The notes under the pieces: generated by a model
The model's input: the letters and a program-made list of their open reading frames with translations, nothing else
Database searches by the model: none
What the model was told of the DNA's origin: nothing
Source: Cyclobacteriaceae bacterium
GTDB lineage: Bacteria > Bacteroidota > Bacteroidia > Cytophagales > Cyclobacteriaceae
Length of the DNA: 64,000 bases
Reading direction: 5' to 3'
Assembly: GCA_028278225.1 (NCBI GenBank)
Contig: JANQEU010000020.1
Location: forward strand, 1-64,000
Made by a program: the position numbers and the translations under genes
Shown here: piece by piece, positions 18,134-26,034 of the stretch
Position numbering within the stretch: position 1 is the first letter of the stretch
Layout: the number at the start of each line of letters is the position of its first letter

Positions 18134-19183
18134 ATGAAAAAGTCATCACTTGTAACAGTCTTGGTTGGGTTGTCCTTCATTATTTCCGCCCAAACTCCTT
18201 TTGCTTCTGCCAACAAAGATGTGGAAACATCCCTTAAGAAGATGACCTATGATTTTCCAAAAGAATTAATAAATGGGAAGAATGGGGGAGGCTATAGCTT
18301 GCGAACCTCACTCCTGGAAAAGCCGGTGGAAAAAGTGGCTTTAGTCACGTTCTTCCTCGAGGATGTTGGGATGTCATCGGAGTCAGAAATGCTGAACATT
18401 GCCAATGCCTGGCGCACCTCGGATGCACTGGCACAGGAATTTGTGAACAATTTTTATGATAAAGGTATTGAGGCTATGAAGGAGGCATTTAAAGCTGGAG
18501 GAATAGATCTTCTACTGCCCGATGAGTACCTTGATACGCCTGAGAAAAAGGAATATTACGAGAACTATGAAGTAGAACACATGCCTTTGAAGAAGGAAAA
18601 AACGAAAGGTGCCTCGGCCACCGTAACCAGCAAAAGCAAAACAGATCTTGGTGGGGGATGGGTCCAAACGACTACCAGGACCAAGTCAGCAAGTGTCACG
18701 AGGATAAAGGTTGTGCCGGAAAGTGAAGATTACAAGGTCCTGTTCTTTTTGAATGAATCGCCATATACAAAAGGCTACAAAGGAGATCCAAAGCCAATGT
18801 CATTTCCGGCAATAGGACTTTATGACAAGAAACAGGCGAATAGCCTGGGCTTTGAATTGTGCAACAAACTAAAAGTGGATGCTGTACTTGGTGTTTACAT
18901 TGTGGTAAATAAAATGAGTAAGAAAAAGGAAGAATACGCCGTGCGAAGCATTTCCGGCTACATGTGGGGCCCTAATCCGATCCAGAGAGAAGAAGGAAAA
19001 AAAGGCGGACTAATTTATACAAGAGGTATATTCTATTGTGGAGCACGAGCCTTCTACGGCTCCGGACTTATCGTCAAAGATGAGAAGAAAAACCCTGTAG
19101 TGGACTACTCGGGAATTGACAATGCCATGACTGCTTTGGGCAACAGGATGACCCATTATTTGTCAACTGGAAAACGCAAATAA
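18134..19183 (+). CDS. Exported protein of unknown function
   Basis: The protein has 349 residues with a signal peptide (1-20, ending IISAQ). The middle has a Lys/Thr/Ser-rich stretch (about 150-190) with alternating TKSKTDLGGG and TTTRTKSASVTR segments. The C-terminal half alternates short hydrophobic strands, including VDAVLGVYIVVNKM and GIFYCGARAFYGSGLIV. I cannot assign a family; the pattern is like CsgG/LppC-type periplasmic proteins but not convincingly so. It lies 89 bases after the response regulator and is followed by a strong terminator, so it could be the last gene of that operon or its target. A TCGCGA pair (18068-18083) forms a small hairpin in the gap. Confidence 0.7.
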   Translation: MKKSSLVTVLVGLSFIISAQTPFASANKDVETSLKKMTYDFPKELINGKNGGGYSLRTSLLEKPVEKVALVTFFLEDVGMSSESEMLNIANAWRTSDALAQEFVNNFYDKGIEAMKEAFKAGGIDLLLPDEYLDTPEKKEYYENYEVEHMPLKKEKTKGASATVTSKSKTDLGGGWVQTTTRTKSASVTRIKVVPESEDYKVLFFLNESPYTKGYKGDPKPMSFPAIGLYDKKQANSLGFELCNKLKVDAVLGVYIVVNKMSKKKEEYAVRSISGYMWGPNPIQREEGKKGGLIYTRGIFYCGARAFYGSGLIVKDEKKNPVVDYSGIDNAMTALGNRMTHYLSTGKRK

Positions 19184-19222
19184 GCTACTTTCATTGATAA
19201 CGGTTTAATAGCTTTTCCAGTC

Positions 19223-19257
19223 AGCAGAAACCTCCTTCGTGGAGGCTTCTGCTTTTT
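19223..19257 (+). terminator. Rho-independent terminator
   Basis: A 13-base stem with one mismatch (19223-19235 pairing with 19241-19253) closes a 5-base loop and runs straight into five T residues (19253-19257). It lies 40 bases after the stop of the preceding gene and is the clearest intrinsic terminator in the window. Confidence 0.85.
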
Positions 19258-19358
19258 GACAGTTCGCGGGCTGGCATTAATCATACTTACGTAAGAGTTA
19301 TTTCATTGATTTGGATTAATGGTTTGACGAAATTATTTTCGTTAAAATTTCAGGAAGC

Positions 19359-19823
19359 ATGAAAATAAAATCCGGCATTTTATTAACACTAGTTATCGGC
19401 TTATTGATCTCTTGCAGTAGTTCCAGAACCACTAATGAATCAGGTGAAGAGAAGGAGGAGAAGAGCCTGGTGGGTTATGTGGAGTTGAATGACCCACTTG
19501 AAGAAGATCTGATCTCTGTAGGAAGCAAGATATTCAATGAAAAGTGCTCAAAGTGCCATACACTGGATACAACAAAATTCTTTGTGCCAAGTTTTGCCGG
19601 GATAACAAACAGGCGTACTCCGGAGTGGATTATGAACATGATCCTGAATGTCGACCTCATGGTTGAAGAAGATTCCATTGCTCATGCCCTTTGGATGGAG
19701 CATGGCATCAAGATGCCTGAACCGCAACTGACCGTTGAAGAGGCAAGAAGCATGCTTGAATTCTTCCGTAAAAATGACCTGGTACACGTTGGCACAAAAG
19801 ACGAAGGAGTAGTTACAGAATAA
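19359..19823 (+). CDS. Lipoprotein cytochrome c
   Basis: This 154-residue lipoprotein has a signal with lipobox LISC (Cys19 would be lipidated). A Glu/Ser-rich linker is followed by a single class I cytochrome c domain. The haem is bound by CSKCH (63-67), and Met119 in GIKMPEP is the likely sixth ligand. Such membrane-anchored c-type cytochromes shuttle electrons on the periplasmic face. It is monocistronic: a terminator lies upstream and the following gene is convergent. The electron partner is unknown. Confidence 0.9.
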   Translation: MKIKSGILLTLVIGLLISCSSSRTTNESGEEKEEKSLVGYVELNDPLEEDLISVGSKIFNEKCSKCHTLDTTKFFVPSFAGITNRRTPEWIMNMILNVDLMVEEDSIAHALWMEHGIKMPEPQLTVEEARSMLEFFRKNDLVHVGTKDEGVVTE

Positions 19824-19869
19824 ATCAGATCCGAAATTATTTTACCAGTTCCTGTGGCGCTTCCAGTAT

Positions 19870-20373
19870 TCACGTAGGGTTGGATTGTCTGGCGTTGTCA
19901 GATAGTTCAGTTCCCAGTTTGTGGCTGATCTTTTCCATTTTTTCAAATACATAGTCAGGATCCTCGTCCCGTATCAGTTCAATTTTCCGGCCATCTTCGA
20001 GCAGGAGAAATCCGATATATTCCTTTAACCCTCCGGTATTGGTTGTCTTTTGCCTGGGGGTCATACGTTGCGAGGTGGTAACAGCGTTTATGTAGGTCTT
20101 TTCAATACCACCAAAGGATTTCGGTTTCCCGGTTTTTTTGCCCATTAGCCAGACAAACTTGTGGATGTATTTTTCTCTCGGATTGATCTCCACGATCGTA
20201 CGGGAGGTCCACATCAGTGGTAGAATAGGTGAAATAACGATCCCCAAAATGATAAACATCACTTCGTTCACATTTTCATATAAGAATTCGTAAACAAAAA
20301 ATAGTAGAAAGGTGCCCACAACACAAAATGCCACCGGAATTACTCTACCTTTACTGATGCGGATGCTTTCCAT
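19870..20373 (-). CDS. Two-TM membrane protein with a soluble beta-rich domain
   Basis: The protein has 167 residues from the ATG at 20373; an ATG at 20388 adds five residues but has no other support. Two adjacent hydrophobic helices (about residues 11-55) are followed by a soluble part starting TIVEINPREKYIHKFVW and containing IGFLLLEDGRKIELI. This resembles the bacterial PH-like membrane proteins, but the similarity is only in general pattern. Function unknown. It is divergent from the LON-domain gene. Confidence 0.65.
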   Translation of the reverse strand: MESIRISKGRVIPVAFCVVGTFLLFFVYEFLYENVNEVMFIILGIVISPILPLMWTSRTIVEINPREKYIHKFVWLMGKKTGKPKSFGGIEKTYINAVTTSQRMTPRQKTTNTGGLKEYIGFLLLEDGRKIELIRDEDPDYVFEKMEKISHKLGTELSDNARQSNPT

Positions 20374-20451
20374 AAAATGCGTTTGCACTTCAAGTTAGTA
20401 AATTCGATTTTCCAACGCCAAACAATCAATTTTCCAAATCGTTATCATAAT

Positions 20452-21081
20452 ATGGAAAATGTAATGGGTCTGTTTCCATTGAATCTTGTCGTCTTTCCGG
20501 GTGAACACCTCAATCTTCATATTTTTGAACCACGTTATAAGCAATTAATCAATGATTGTCTTCAGTCGGATCTTACATTTGGGATTCCTTCATACGTTGA
20601 GAACAAAACGGAATTCGGGACGGAAGTAAGCATTGAGGAAGTAACGAAAGTCTATCCTGATGGAAGGATGGACATAAAAACAATCGGACTATCAGCGATC
20701 AAAGTGCTGGAATTTCAAAATCCATGGAAAGACAAACTGTATGCCGGCGGACTGATTGAACGGCTGTCCTATGACGAAAGAGAAGATAAAGAACTGAAAA
20801 CCAGACTGATAGACCTTGCCCAGCAATTATTCGTATGGTTAAAAATTGATGAAAAGATAACAGTTGATCGTTTTACGGCACTCCATGAGATCATTCACAA
20901 GATCGGATTGAAACCCGAGGAAGAATACGAGATCCTCAGGATGTCCTCGGAATCTGAGCGGCAGAGATACGTTATTCAGCATCTCAAAAACATCATTCCG
21001 GCGCTTGAACGGGCCCAAAAGGCCAGGGAAAAGATCCAGATGAACGGACACTTTAAACACCTTGACCCCCTTAAATTCTGA
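20452..21081 (+). CDS. LON N-terminal (substrate-binding) domain protein
   Basis: The protein has 209 residues from the ATG at 20452; the frame is open from 20377, but the family begins with the segment LFPLNLVVFPGEHLNLHIFE, which follows this ATG. The rest (YKQLINDCLQSDLTFGIPSY, a beta core, then a helical C-terminus with DRFTALHEIIHKIGL) fits the stand-alone LON substrate-binding domain family, which lacks the ATPase and protease parts. The biochemical role of these small proteins is not settled. It precedes nuoA by 20 bases and may be cotranscribed with the nuo genes. Confidence 0.88.
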   Translation: MENVMGLFPLNLVVFPGEHLNLHIFEPRYKQLINDCLQSDLTFGIPSYVENKTEFGTEVSIEEVTKVYPDGRMDIKTIGLSAIKVLEFQNPWKDKLYAGGLIERLSYDEREDKELKTRLIDLAQQLFVWLKIDEKITVDRFTALHEIIHKIGLKPEEEYEILRMSSESERQRYVIQHLKNIIPALERAQKAREKIQMNGHFKHLDPLKF

Positions 21082-21101
21082 TAATTCACTATATTTCCTA
21101 A

Positions 21102-21587
21102 ATGGATATCACCTCCATTATGAATATTTCCGGATTTGGGACTGTGCTTCTTTTCATAGTGGGGGGACTCGTATTCATTTTGGTGACACTGGGAGTCGGA
21201 AGATTGTTGCGGCCACATCGGCCAAACCGGGAAAAGCTGACCACATATGAAAGTGGTGAAGATCCGGTAGGTAACGCCTGGGGTATATTTAATAACCGGT
21301 TTTACATAATAGCCCTCGTTTTCCTTCTGTTTGAAGTTGAATTGATTTTTCTGTTTCCCTGGGCAATTGTTTTCGGAAACGCTGATCTTATACGCGATAC
21401 AGATGGAATTTGGGGTTGGTTTGCATTAGTGGAAACATTTATTTTCATAGGCCTTTTGGCAGTAGGCCTGGTCTATGTTTGGGCCAAGGGAATGTTTGAC
21501 TGGGAGAAGCCAAAGGTCAGGACGGATGACTTTCCTTCGAAAGTACCGGATCACCTGTACGAAACCATTAACAAGAAGTACTCATGA
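21102..21587 (+). CDS. nuoA: NADH-quinone oxidoreductase subunit A
   Basis: This 161-residue complex I membrane subunit has three transmembrane helices (about 12-34, 68-90 and 100-122). The conserved first loop includes [19 protein letters not shown], and the second helix contains the conserved acidic [13 protein letters not shown]. It forms part of the quinone/proton pathway at the junction between the arms. The C-terminal extension of about 30 residues is soluble. The stop overlaps nuoB by four bases. Confidence 0.97.
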   Translation: MDITSIMNISGFGTVLLFIVGGLVFILVTLGVGRLLRPHRPNREKLTTYESGEDPVGNAWGIFNNRFYIIALVFLLFEVELIFLFPWAIVFGNADLIRDTDGIWGWFALVETFIFIGLLAVGLVYVWAKGMFDWEKPKVRTDDFPSKVPDHLYETINKKYS

Positions 21588-22108
21588 AAGGGTTGCTGGA
21601 TCAGGAATTTGCGCAGGGAGGGATCATCATCACAAAACTTGATGATCTTATCAACTGGGCACGCTTGTCCAGCTTATGGCCCATGGGGTTTGGATTGGCA
21701 TGCTGCGCCATAGAGATGATGAGTACCATGACCTCCGGATACGACATGGACAGGTTTGGAATTTTGCCAAGACCTTCGCCCCGATTATCGGATGTCATGA
21801 TCGTTGCCGGTACGGTCACTTTCAAGATGGCAGACCGGGTGAGGAGACTGTATGAACAAATGCCTGAACCACGATATGTGGTATCCATGGGGTCCTGTTC
21901 CAATTGCGGCGGACCATATTGGGAGCACGGGTACCATGTAGTAAAGGGAGTGGATCGCATTATTCCCGTTGATGTTTATGTGCCGGGTTGTCCACCAAGG
22001 CCTGAGGCTTTGATCGGAGGATTCATGAAACTGCAGGAAAAGATCCGGGGAGAGTCAAGAGTAAGACCTGAGGGATTAAGAAAGCTACTGGATAAGCAAT
22101 CTGCATGA
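21584..22108 (+). CDS. nuoB: NADH-quinone oxidoreductase subunit B
   Basis: This 174-residue subunit carries the N2 iron-sulfur cluster next to the quinone site. The ligands are visible: adjacent Cys40-Cys41 (LACCAIEMM), Cys105 (MGSCSNCGG) and Cys136 ([11 protein letters not shown]). Length and motifs are complete. It overlaps both nuoA and nuoC by four bases, which indicates tight translational coupling. Confidence 0.98.
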   Translation: MKGLLDQEFAQGGIIITKLDDLINWARLSSLWPMGFGLACCAIEMMSTMTSGYDMDRFGILPRPSPRLSDVMIVAGTVTFKMADRVRRLYEQMPEPRYVVSMGSCSNCGGPYWEHGYHVVKGVDRIIPVDVYVPGCPPRPEALIGGFMKLQEKIRGESRVRPEGLRKLLDKQSA

Positions 22109-22587
22109 TGGATTTCGGTGAGATCAAAAGCATAGTTGAAAATAAATTTCCGGGTGCAGTCCTTGGCGAAGACATAAATTCAACTCCCACCGCAGTTTAC
22201 CTAAAGAGTGATCAGCTCCCGGAAGTTTGCGAATTTCTGCGTGATGACGACAGAATGTACTTCGACATGCTCTCATGTCTAACCGGTATTGACAATGGTC
22301 CGGAATCAAATATGGAGGTTGTTTACAATCTTTATTCCATTCCTTTTGATCATCATCTGATGATCAAGGTTGAGACCGGCAGGGACAAGCCTGAAGTTCC
22401 ATCTGTTTCCGCCATATGGAAAACCGCTTTATGGCATGAACGGGAGGCTTACGACCTGCTGGGTATCAACTTCACCGGACATCCTGATCTCAGGCGGATC
22501 CTGCTTCCGGAGGATTGGGAAGGACATCCTTTGCGAAAAGATTATAAAGAGATGGAGAACTATCACGGAATTCAGGTCAAATACTAA
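22105..22587 (+). CDS. nuoC: NADH-quinone oxidoreductase subunit C
   Basis: This 160-residue peripheral-arm subunit has the 30-kDa subunit signature near residues 105-145 ([18 protein letters not shown], then [18 protein letters not shown]). It is a separate protein and not fused to NuoD, unlike the NuoCD of enterobacteria. It starts inside the nuoB stop and ends 14 bases before the nuoD start. Confidence 0.96.
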   Translation: MMDFGEIKSIVENKFPGAVLGEDINSTPTAVYLKSDQLPEVCEFLRDDDRMYFDMLSCLTGIDNGPESNMEVVYNLYSIPFDHHLMIKVETGRDKPEVPSVSAIWKTALWHEREAYDLLGINFTGHPDLRRILLPEDWEGHPLRKDYKEMENYHGIQVKY

Positions 22588-22601
22588 ACATTTAGACTCA
22601 C

Positions 22602-23816
22602 TTGAGTACCGTCCAATATACATATGACCCTGCCCATCTGACAAGATCGGAACCGGTAGTACATGATCCGGAAAATCTGAAAACCGGTGAAATGATACTT
22701 AATATAGGTCCGCAACATCCTTCAACGCACGGTGTATTAAGGCTTGAGACCATCACGGATGGCGAGATAGTAGTGGATGTTGTCCCTCATTTGGGATACT
22801 TGCATCGCTGTTTCGAAAAGCATGCGGAATCCATGCCCTACAACCAGACCATACCCTATGTAGACAGAATGGATTATATGGCGGCCATGAATTCCGAGCA
22901 CGCTTATGTGATGGGTGTGGAAAGGATGCTGGGGATCCAGGATGACATACCAAAACGTGTAGAATACATCAGGGTACTTGTCGCAGAATTGAATCGGATC
23001 GCCTCGCATTTTGTGGCAATAGGGACCTATGGACTCGATATCGGTGCATTTACGCCATTTCTATGGGTGATGCGGGATCGTGAACACATCATGAGACTTC
23101 TTGAATGGACCTGTGGCGCACGGATGCTTTACAATTACATATGGATCGGCGGATTATTTTATGATCTTCCTGTTGGGTTTGAAGAGCGTTGCATGGACTT
23201 CAGCCGGTATCTGAAGCCGAAACTGGATTACCTGGAACAATTGCTCATTGAAAATAAGATCTTTGTAGACAGAACGGCTGACATTGGAATTCTTCCGTTG
23301 GCACTTGCCATTAATAATGGCATTACCGGGCCGATATTGCGTGGCTCCGGATTGCGATTTGACCTGAGGAAAGTGGATGCTTACAGCGTTTATCCTGAGC
23401 TGGATTTTGATATACCCATCGGAACAGGAAAAATGGGCACGGTAGGAGACTGCTGGGATCGCACATGGGTCCGAATGCAGGAATGCCGGGAGTCATTAAA
23501 AATAATTGATCAATGCCTGGAGAAGTTAACCGGCGATCACAAGCGTACAAGAAATTTCGATCCCAGGGCATTTCTGCCAAAAAAGATTCGTCCGAAAGCA
23601 CAGGATTTTTATGTGAGGGCTGAAAACCCGAAGGGTGAGTTGGGGTTTTTTTTCAGGGCTGACGGCAGATCCGATATTCCTTTTCGGTGCAAAGCAAGAG
23701 CGTGTTCCTTCGTAAATCTTTCGATCCTCCCTGAACTGTCCCGTGGTGTGATGATTGCTGATCTTATCGCCATAGTTGGTTCCCTGGACCTAGTGTTGGG
23801 AGAAGTCGACAGATAA
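22602..23816 (+). CDS. nuoD: NADH-quinone oxidoreductase subunit D
   Basis: This 404-residue 49-kDa-type subunit forms the quinone pocket with NuoB. Conserved segments include [18 protein letters not shown] and [19 protein letters not shown], with the expected C-terminus [13 protein letters not shown] is the only start that keeps the N-terminal 30 residues, because a stop (TAG, 22593-22595) lies just before it. The alternative ATG at 22692 would still keep the GPQHP motif. No nuoE-N follow; the next gene is the NAD(P)H-hydrate repair enzyme. Confidence 0.96.
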   Translation: MSTVQYTYDPAHLTRSEPVVHDPENLKTGEMILNIGPQHPSTHGVLRLETITDGEIVVDVVPHLGYLHRCFEKHAESMPYNQTIPYVDRMDYMAAMNSEHAYVMGVERMLGIQDDIPKRVEYIRVLVAELNRIASHFVAIGTYGLDIGAFTPFLWVMRDREHIMRLLEWTCGARMLYNYIWIGGLFYDLPVGFEERCMDFSRYLKPKLDYLEQLLIENKIFVDRTADIGILPLALAINNGITGPILRGSGLRFDLRKVDAYSVYPELDFDIPIGTGKMGTVGDCWDRTWVRMQECRESLKIIDQCLEKLTGDHKRTRNFDPRAFLPKKIRPKAQDFYVRAENPKGELGFFFRADGRSDIPFRCKARACSFVNLSILPELSRGVMIADLIAIVGSLDLVLGEVDR

Positions 23817-23900
23817 TTCCGGAATCCCCGTGAGCGTATCAGTATTTTTTGGGCTTCAACAATGTTGGGCAATTAAGGTGATCCTGCTAACTTTAGATGA

Positions 23901-25403
23901 GTGATACCCATCCTCTCTTCAGAACAAATACGGCTGGCAGATCAGGCCACCATCAGGAACGAACCAATTGCTTCTATCGATCTGATGGAGCGGGCAAGCA
24001 TCGCCTTTACCAATAAGTTCTGCCATTATTATAATGATTCGGTCACTGTAGGTATTGTGTCGGGACTGGGCAATAATGGCGGTGACGGGATGGCCATTGC
24101 ACGACTGTTGGAGGAACGTTCCTATAAAGTTGAAACATATGTAGTGGGGAATCCGGATAAAGGCACTCCTGATTTTAAAGCCAACTATGACAGGCTGGAC
24201 CAAAAGCCAATGCCCCTTGGGTCATCAGCTGACCTGAAAAAGATATCCGGCCTGGATGTCGTTATTGATGGAATTTTTGGATCCGGACTTACCAGACCGG
24301 TTACAGGCTTTTACGGTGAGGTGATAGATTTCTTTAACGAATCTGCAAATGATATAGTGGCCATTGATATTGCATCCGGTCTTTTTTCAGACCAGCCGTT
24401 ATCCGGGGAAGGCTCTGTTATCAAACCTTCGAGGACCATCTCATTCCAACTTCCCAAGCTGGCATTCTTTCAGCCAGAACTGGTCGATTATGTAGGGGAA
24501 TGGGACATCGTTTCCATAGGTTTGGACAAGGAGTTTATAGATGATCAGGAGACTGATTATTACTTTCTGGAAGCGGTCGATGTCAAAAAACTGCTCCCTT
24601 CCAGGCGGAAATTCTCACATAAGGGTGATTTTGGAAGAATACAGATCGTTTCCGGTAGCAAAGGTAAAATGGGAGCAGCAGCGATGGCGGGAAAAGCAGC
24701 GATGAGGTCGGGGAGCGGCTTGCTATTCGTCCAATCCCCCGGGTGTGGTGTGGAGGTCATACACAGGTACGTGGTGGAAGGGATGGTCCTTGAAGATCCG
24801 CATAAGGATCAAATCAGCGAGATAATGACGGAACCCGGCATGGATGCAATAGGGATTGGGCCGGGGATCGGCACTTCTGACATTACACGGAAAGCATTTA
24901 CAAAATTCATGGAACAGGAATGTGACACAACCCTTGTACTGGATGCGGACGCCTTGAATATCCTGTCAGAAAATCCGGAGTTGTTTAAGACCCTGCCGGA
25001 GGAAACTATTCTCACTCCGCATCCCGGTGAATTTCGAAGGATGGCCGGCCAATGGTCTAATGATTTTCAAAAAGTGGAACTACTGAGGTCATTTTGCAAA
25101 AAATATAAAGTTAATGTTGTTTTGAAAGGAGCCTACTCCTCTTTATGCAATAAGAAGGGAAAAGTGACTTTCAACGCTACAGGAAACCCGGGTATGGCTA
25201 CCGGGGGAAGCGGGGATGTGCTGTTCGGAATTATCACCAGTCTGGCAGGGCAGGGCCTTCCGTGTGAGGACGCGCTGAAATTGGCTGTTTTTGTTCATGG
25301 GTTGGCCGGAGATATGGCAGCGAAACGGTTGGGAGAGCAATCTTTGATCGCTACGGACATAATAAATTTTTTACCGGAAGCATTTTCCTCTATTTCGGCA
25401 TAA
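23901..25403 (+). CDS. nnr: Bifunctional NAD(P)H-hydrate epimerase / ADP-dependent dehydratase
   Basis: The protein has 500 residues from a GTG; no ATG lies near the start. It repairs hydrated NADH/NADPH. The N-terminal YjeF_N epimerase domain (about 1-215) contains GLGNNGGDGMAIARLL. The C-terminal ribokinase-like dehydratase (about 225-495) contains ILTPHPGEFRRMAG and the nucleotide-binding GNPGMATGGSGDVLFG with the catalytic Asp. Both halves look intact. Its position after nuoABCD links an NADH-repair enzyme to an NADH-consuming complex, which may be chance. Confidence 0.95.
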   Translation: MIPILSSEQIRLADQATIRNEPIASIDLMERASIAFTNKFCHYYNDSVTVGIVSGLGNNGGDGMAIARLLEERSYKVETYVVGNPDKGTPDFKANYDRLDQKPMPLGSSADLKKISGLDVVIDGIFGSGLTRPVTGFYGEVIDFFNESANDIVAIDIASGLFSDQPLSGEGSVIKPSRTISFQLPKLAFFQPELVDYVGEWDIVSIGLDKEFIDDQETDYYFLEAVDVKKLLPSRRKFSHKGDFGRIQIVSGSKGKMGAAAMAGKAAMRSGSGLLFVQSPGCGVEVIHRYVVEGMVLEDPHKDQISEIMTEPGMDAIGIGPGIGTSDITRKAFTKFMEQECDTTLVLDADALNILSENPELFKTLPEETILTPHPGEFRRMAGQWSNDFQKVELLRSFCKKYKVNVVLKGAYSSLCNKKGKVTFNATGNPGMATGGSGDVLFGIITSLAGQGLPCEDALKLAVFVHGLAGDMAAKRLGEQSLIATDIINFLPEAFSSISA

Positions 25404-25551
25404 CTTGTTTAAAATCAAATAATTATAGGAATAGTACTAATGCTGAATTCCTAACTTTCCACTTCCTTAACCAAAATTAACGCTGGATTTATGTAAAAAT
25501 TTTATTACCTTCATAGAACATTGGTATTTTTTTTGCGTACTTTGAAACTAA

Positions 25552-25920
25552 ATGCAAACGAAAAAAATCACCATATTGACCATTTTACTTGCTGTGTCTA
25601 CCGCACTTCTAGCGCAGAACAGGGAGGCACAAATACGACCCGGTGATCGTTTGAATAGTACCGTCGAGCTCAATCAAATTGAGTTGTTCCCCAATCCCGC
25701 TACTGACGCAATAATTGTAAATATAAAAGACACGAATCTGTCAAATGTCAAGATTGAGTTGAGGAGCATGATAGGAAACAAGTTGACCATTGACATTGAA
25801 AAGATCGGGACAAACCGGTATAGAATTCCACTTAAGGATTTTGCCACCGGTTATTACTTTGTTGTGATCAAAGATGAATTCCTGAGATTCAATAAGGCCT
25901 ACAAGATCCTTAAGAAATAG
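25552..25920 (+). CDS. Mini secreted protein consisting of a T9SS type A sorting domain
   Basis: The protein has 122 residues: signal peptide 1-21 (ending LLAQ), a spacer of about 20 residues, then a complete T9SS type A C-terminal sorting domain from about residue 43. The domain begins IELFPNPATDAIIVNI and ends with GYYFVVIKDEFLRFNKAYKI and LKK. There is no room for a cargo domain, so the mature protein is essentially the sorting signal. It is monocistronic. The T9SS would export it across the outer membrane. The family is well known; the role of a cargo-free version is not. Confidence 0.88.
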   Translation: MQTKKITILTILLAVSTALLAQNREAQIRPGDRLNSTVELNQIELFPNPATDAIIVNIKDTNLSNVKIELRSMIGNKLTIDIEKIGTNRYRIPLKDFATGYYFVVIKDEFLRFNKAYKILKK

Positions 25921-26034
25921 CTGTACTGTATTTTTTTCATTTTGACCTGAATGGGGGGAGAGATCCGTTCACACTGATATTGCTGACCGCTCCGAACGAA
26001 CTATGGTTTTTCCTGTTCTAAAACGAGATCCAAA

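Noticed and set aside
23901-25403. Functional system linking nuoABCD, NAD(P)H repair and the RES toxin through NAD
   Set aside because: The genes are on different strands and 10 kb apart, each is common on its own, and no shared regulatory site was seen.
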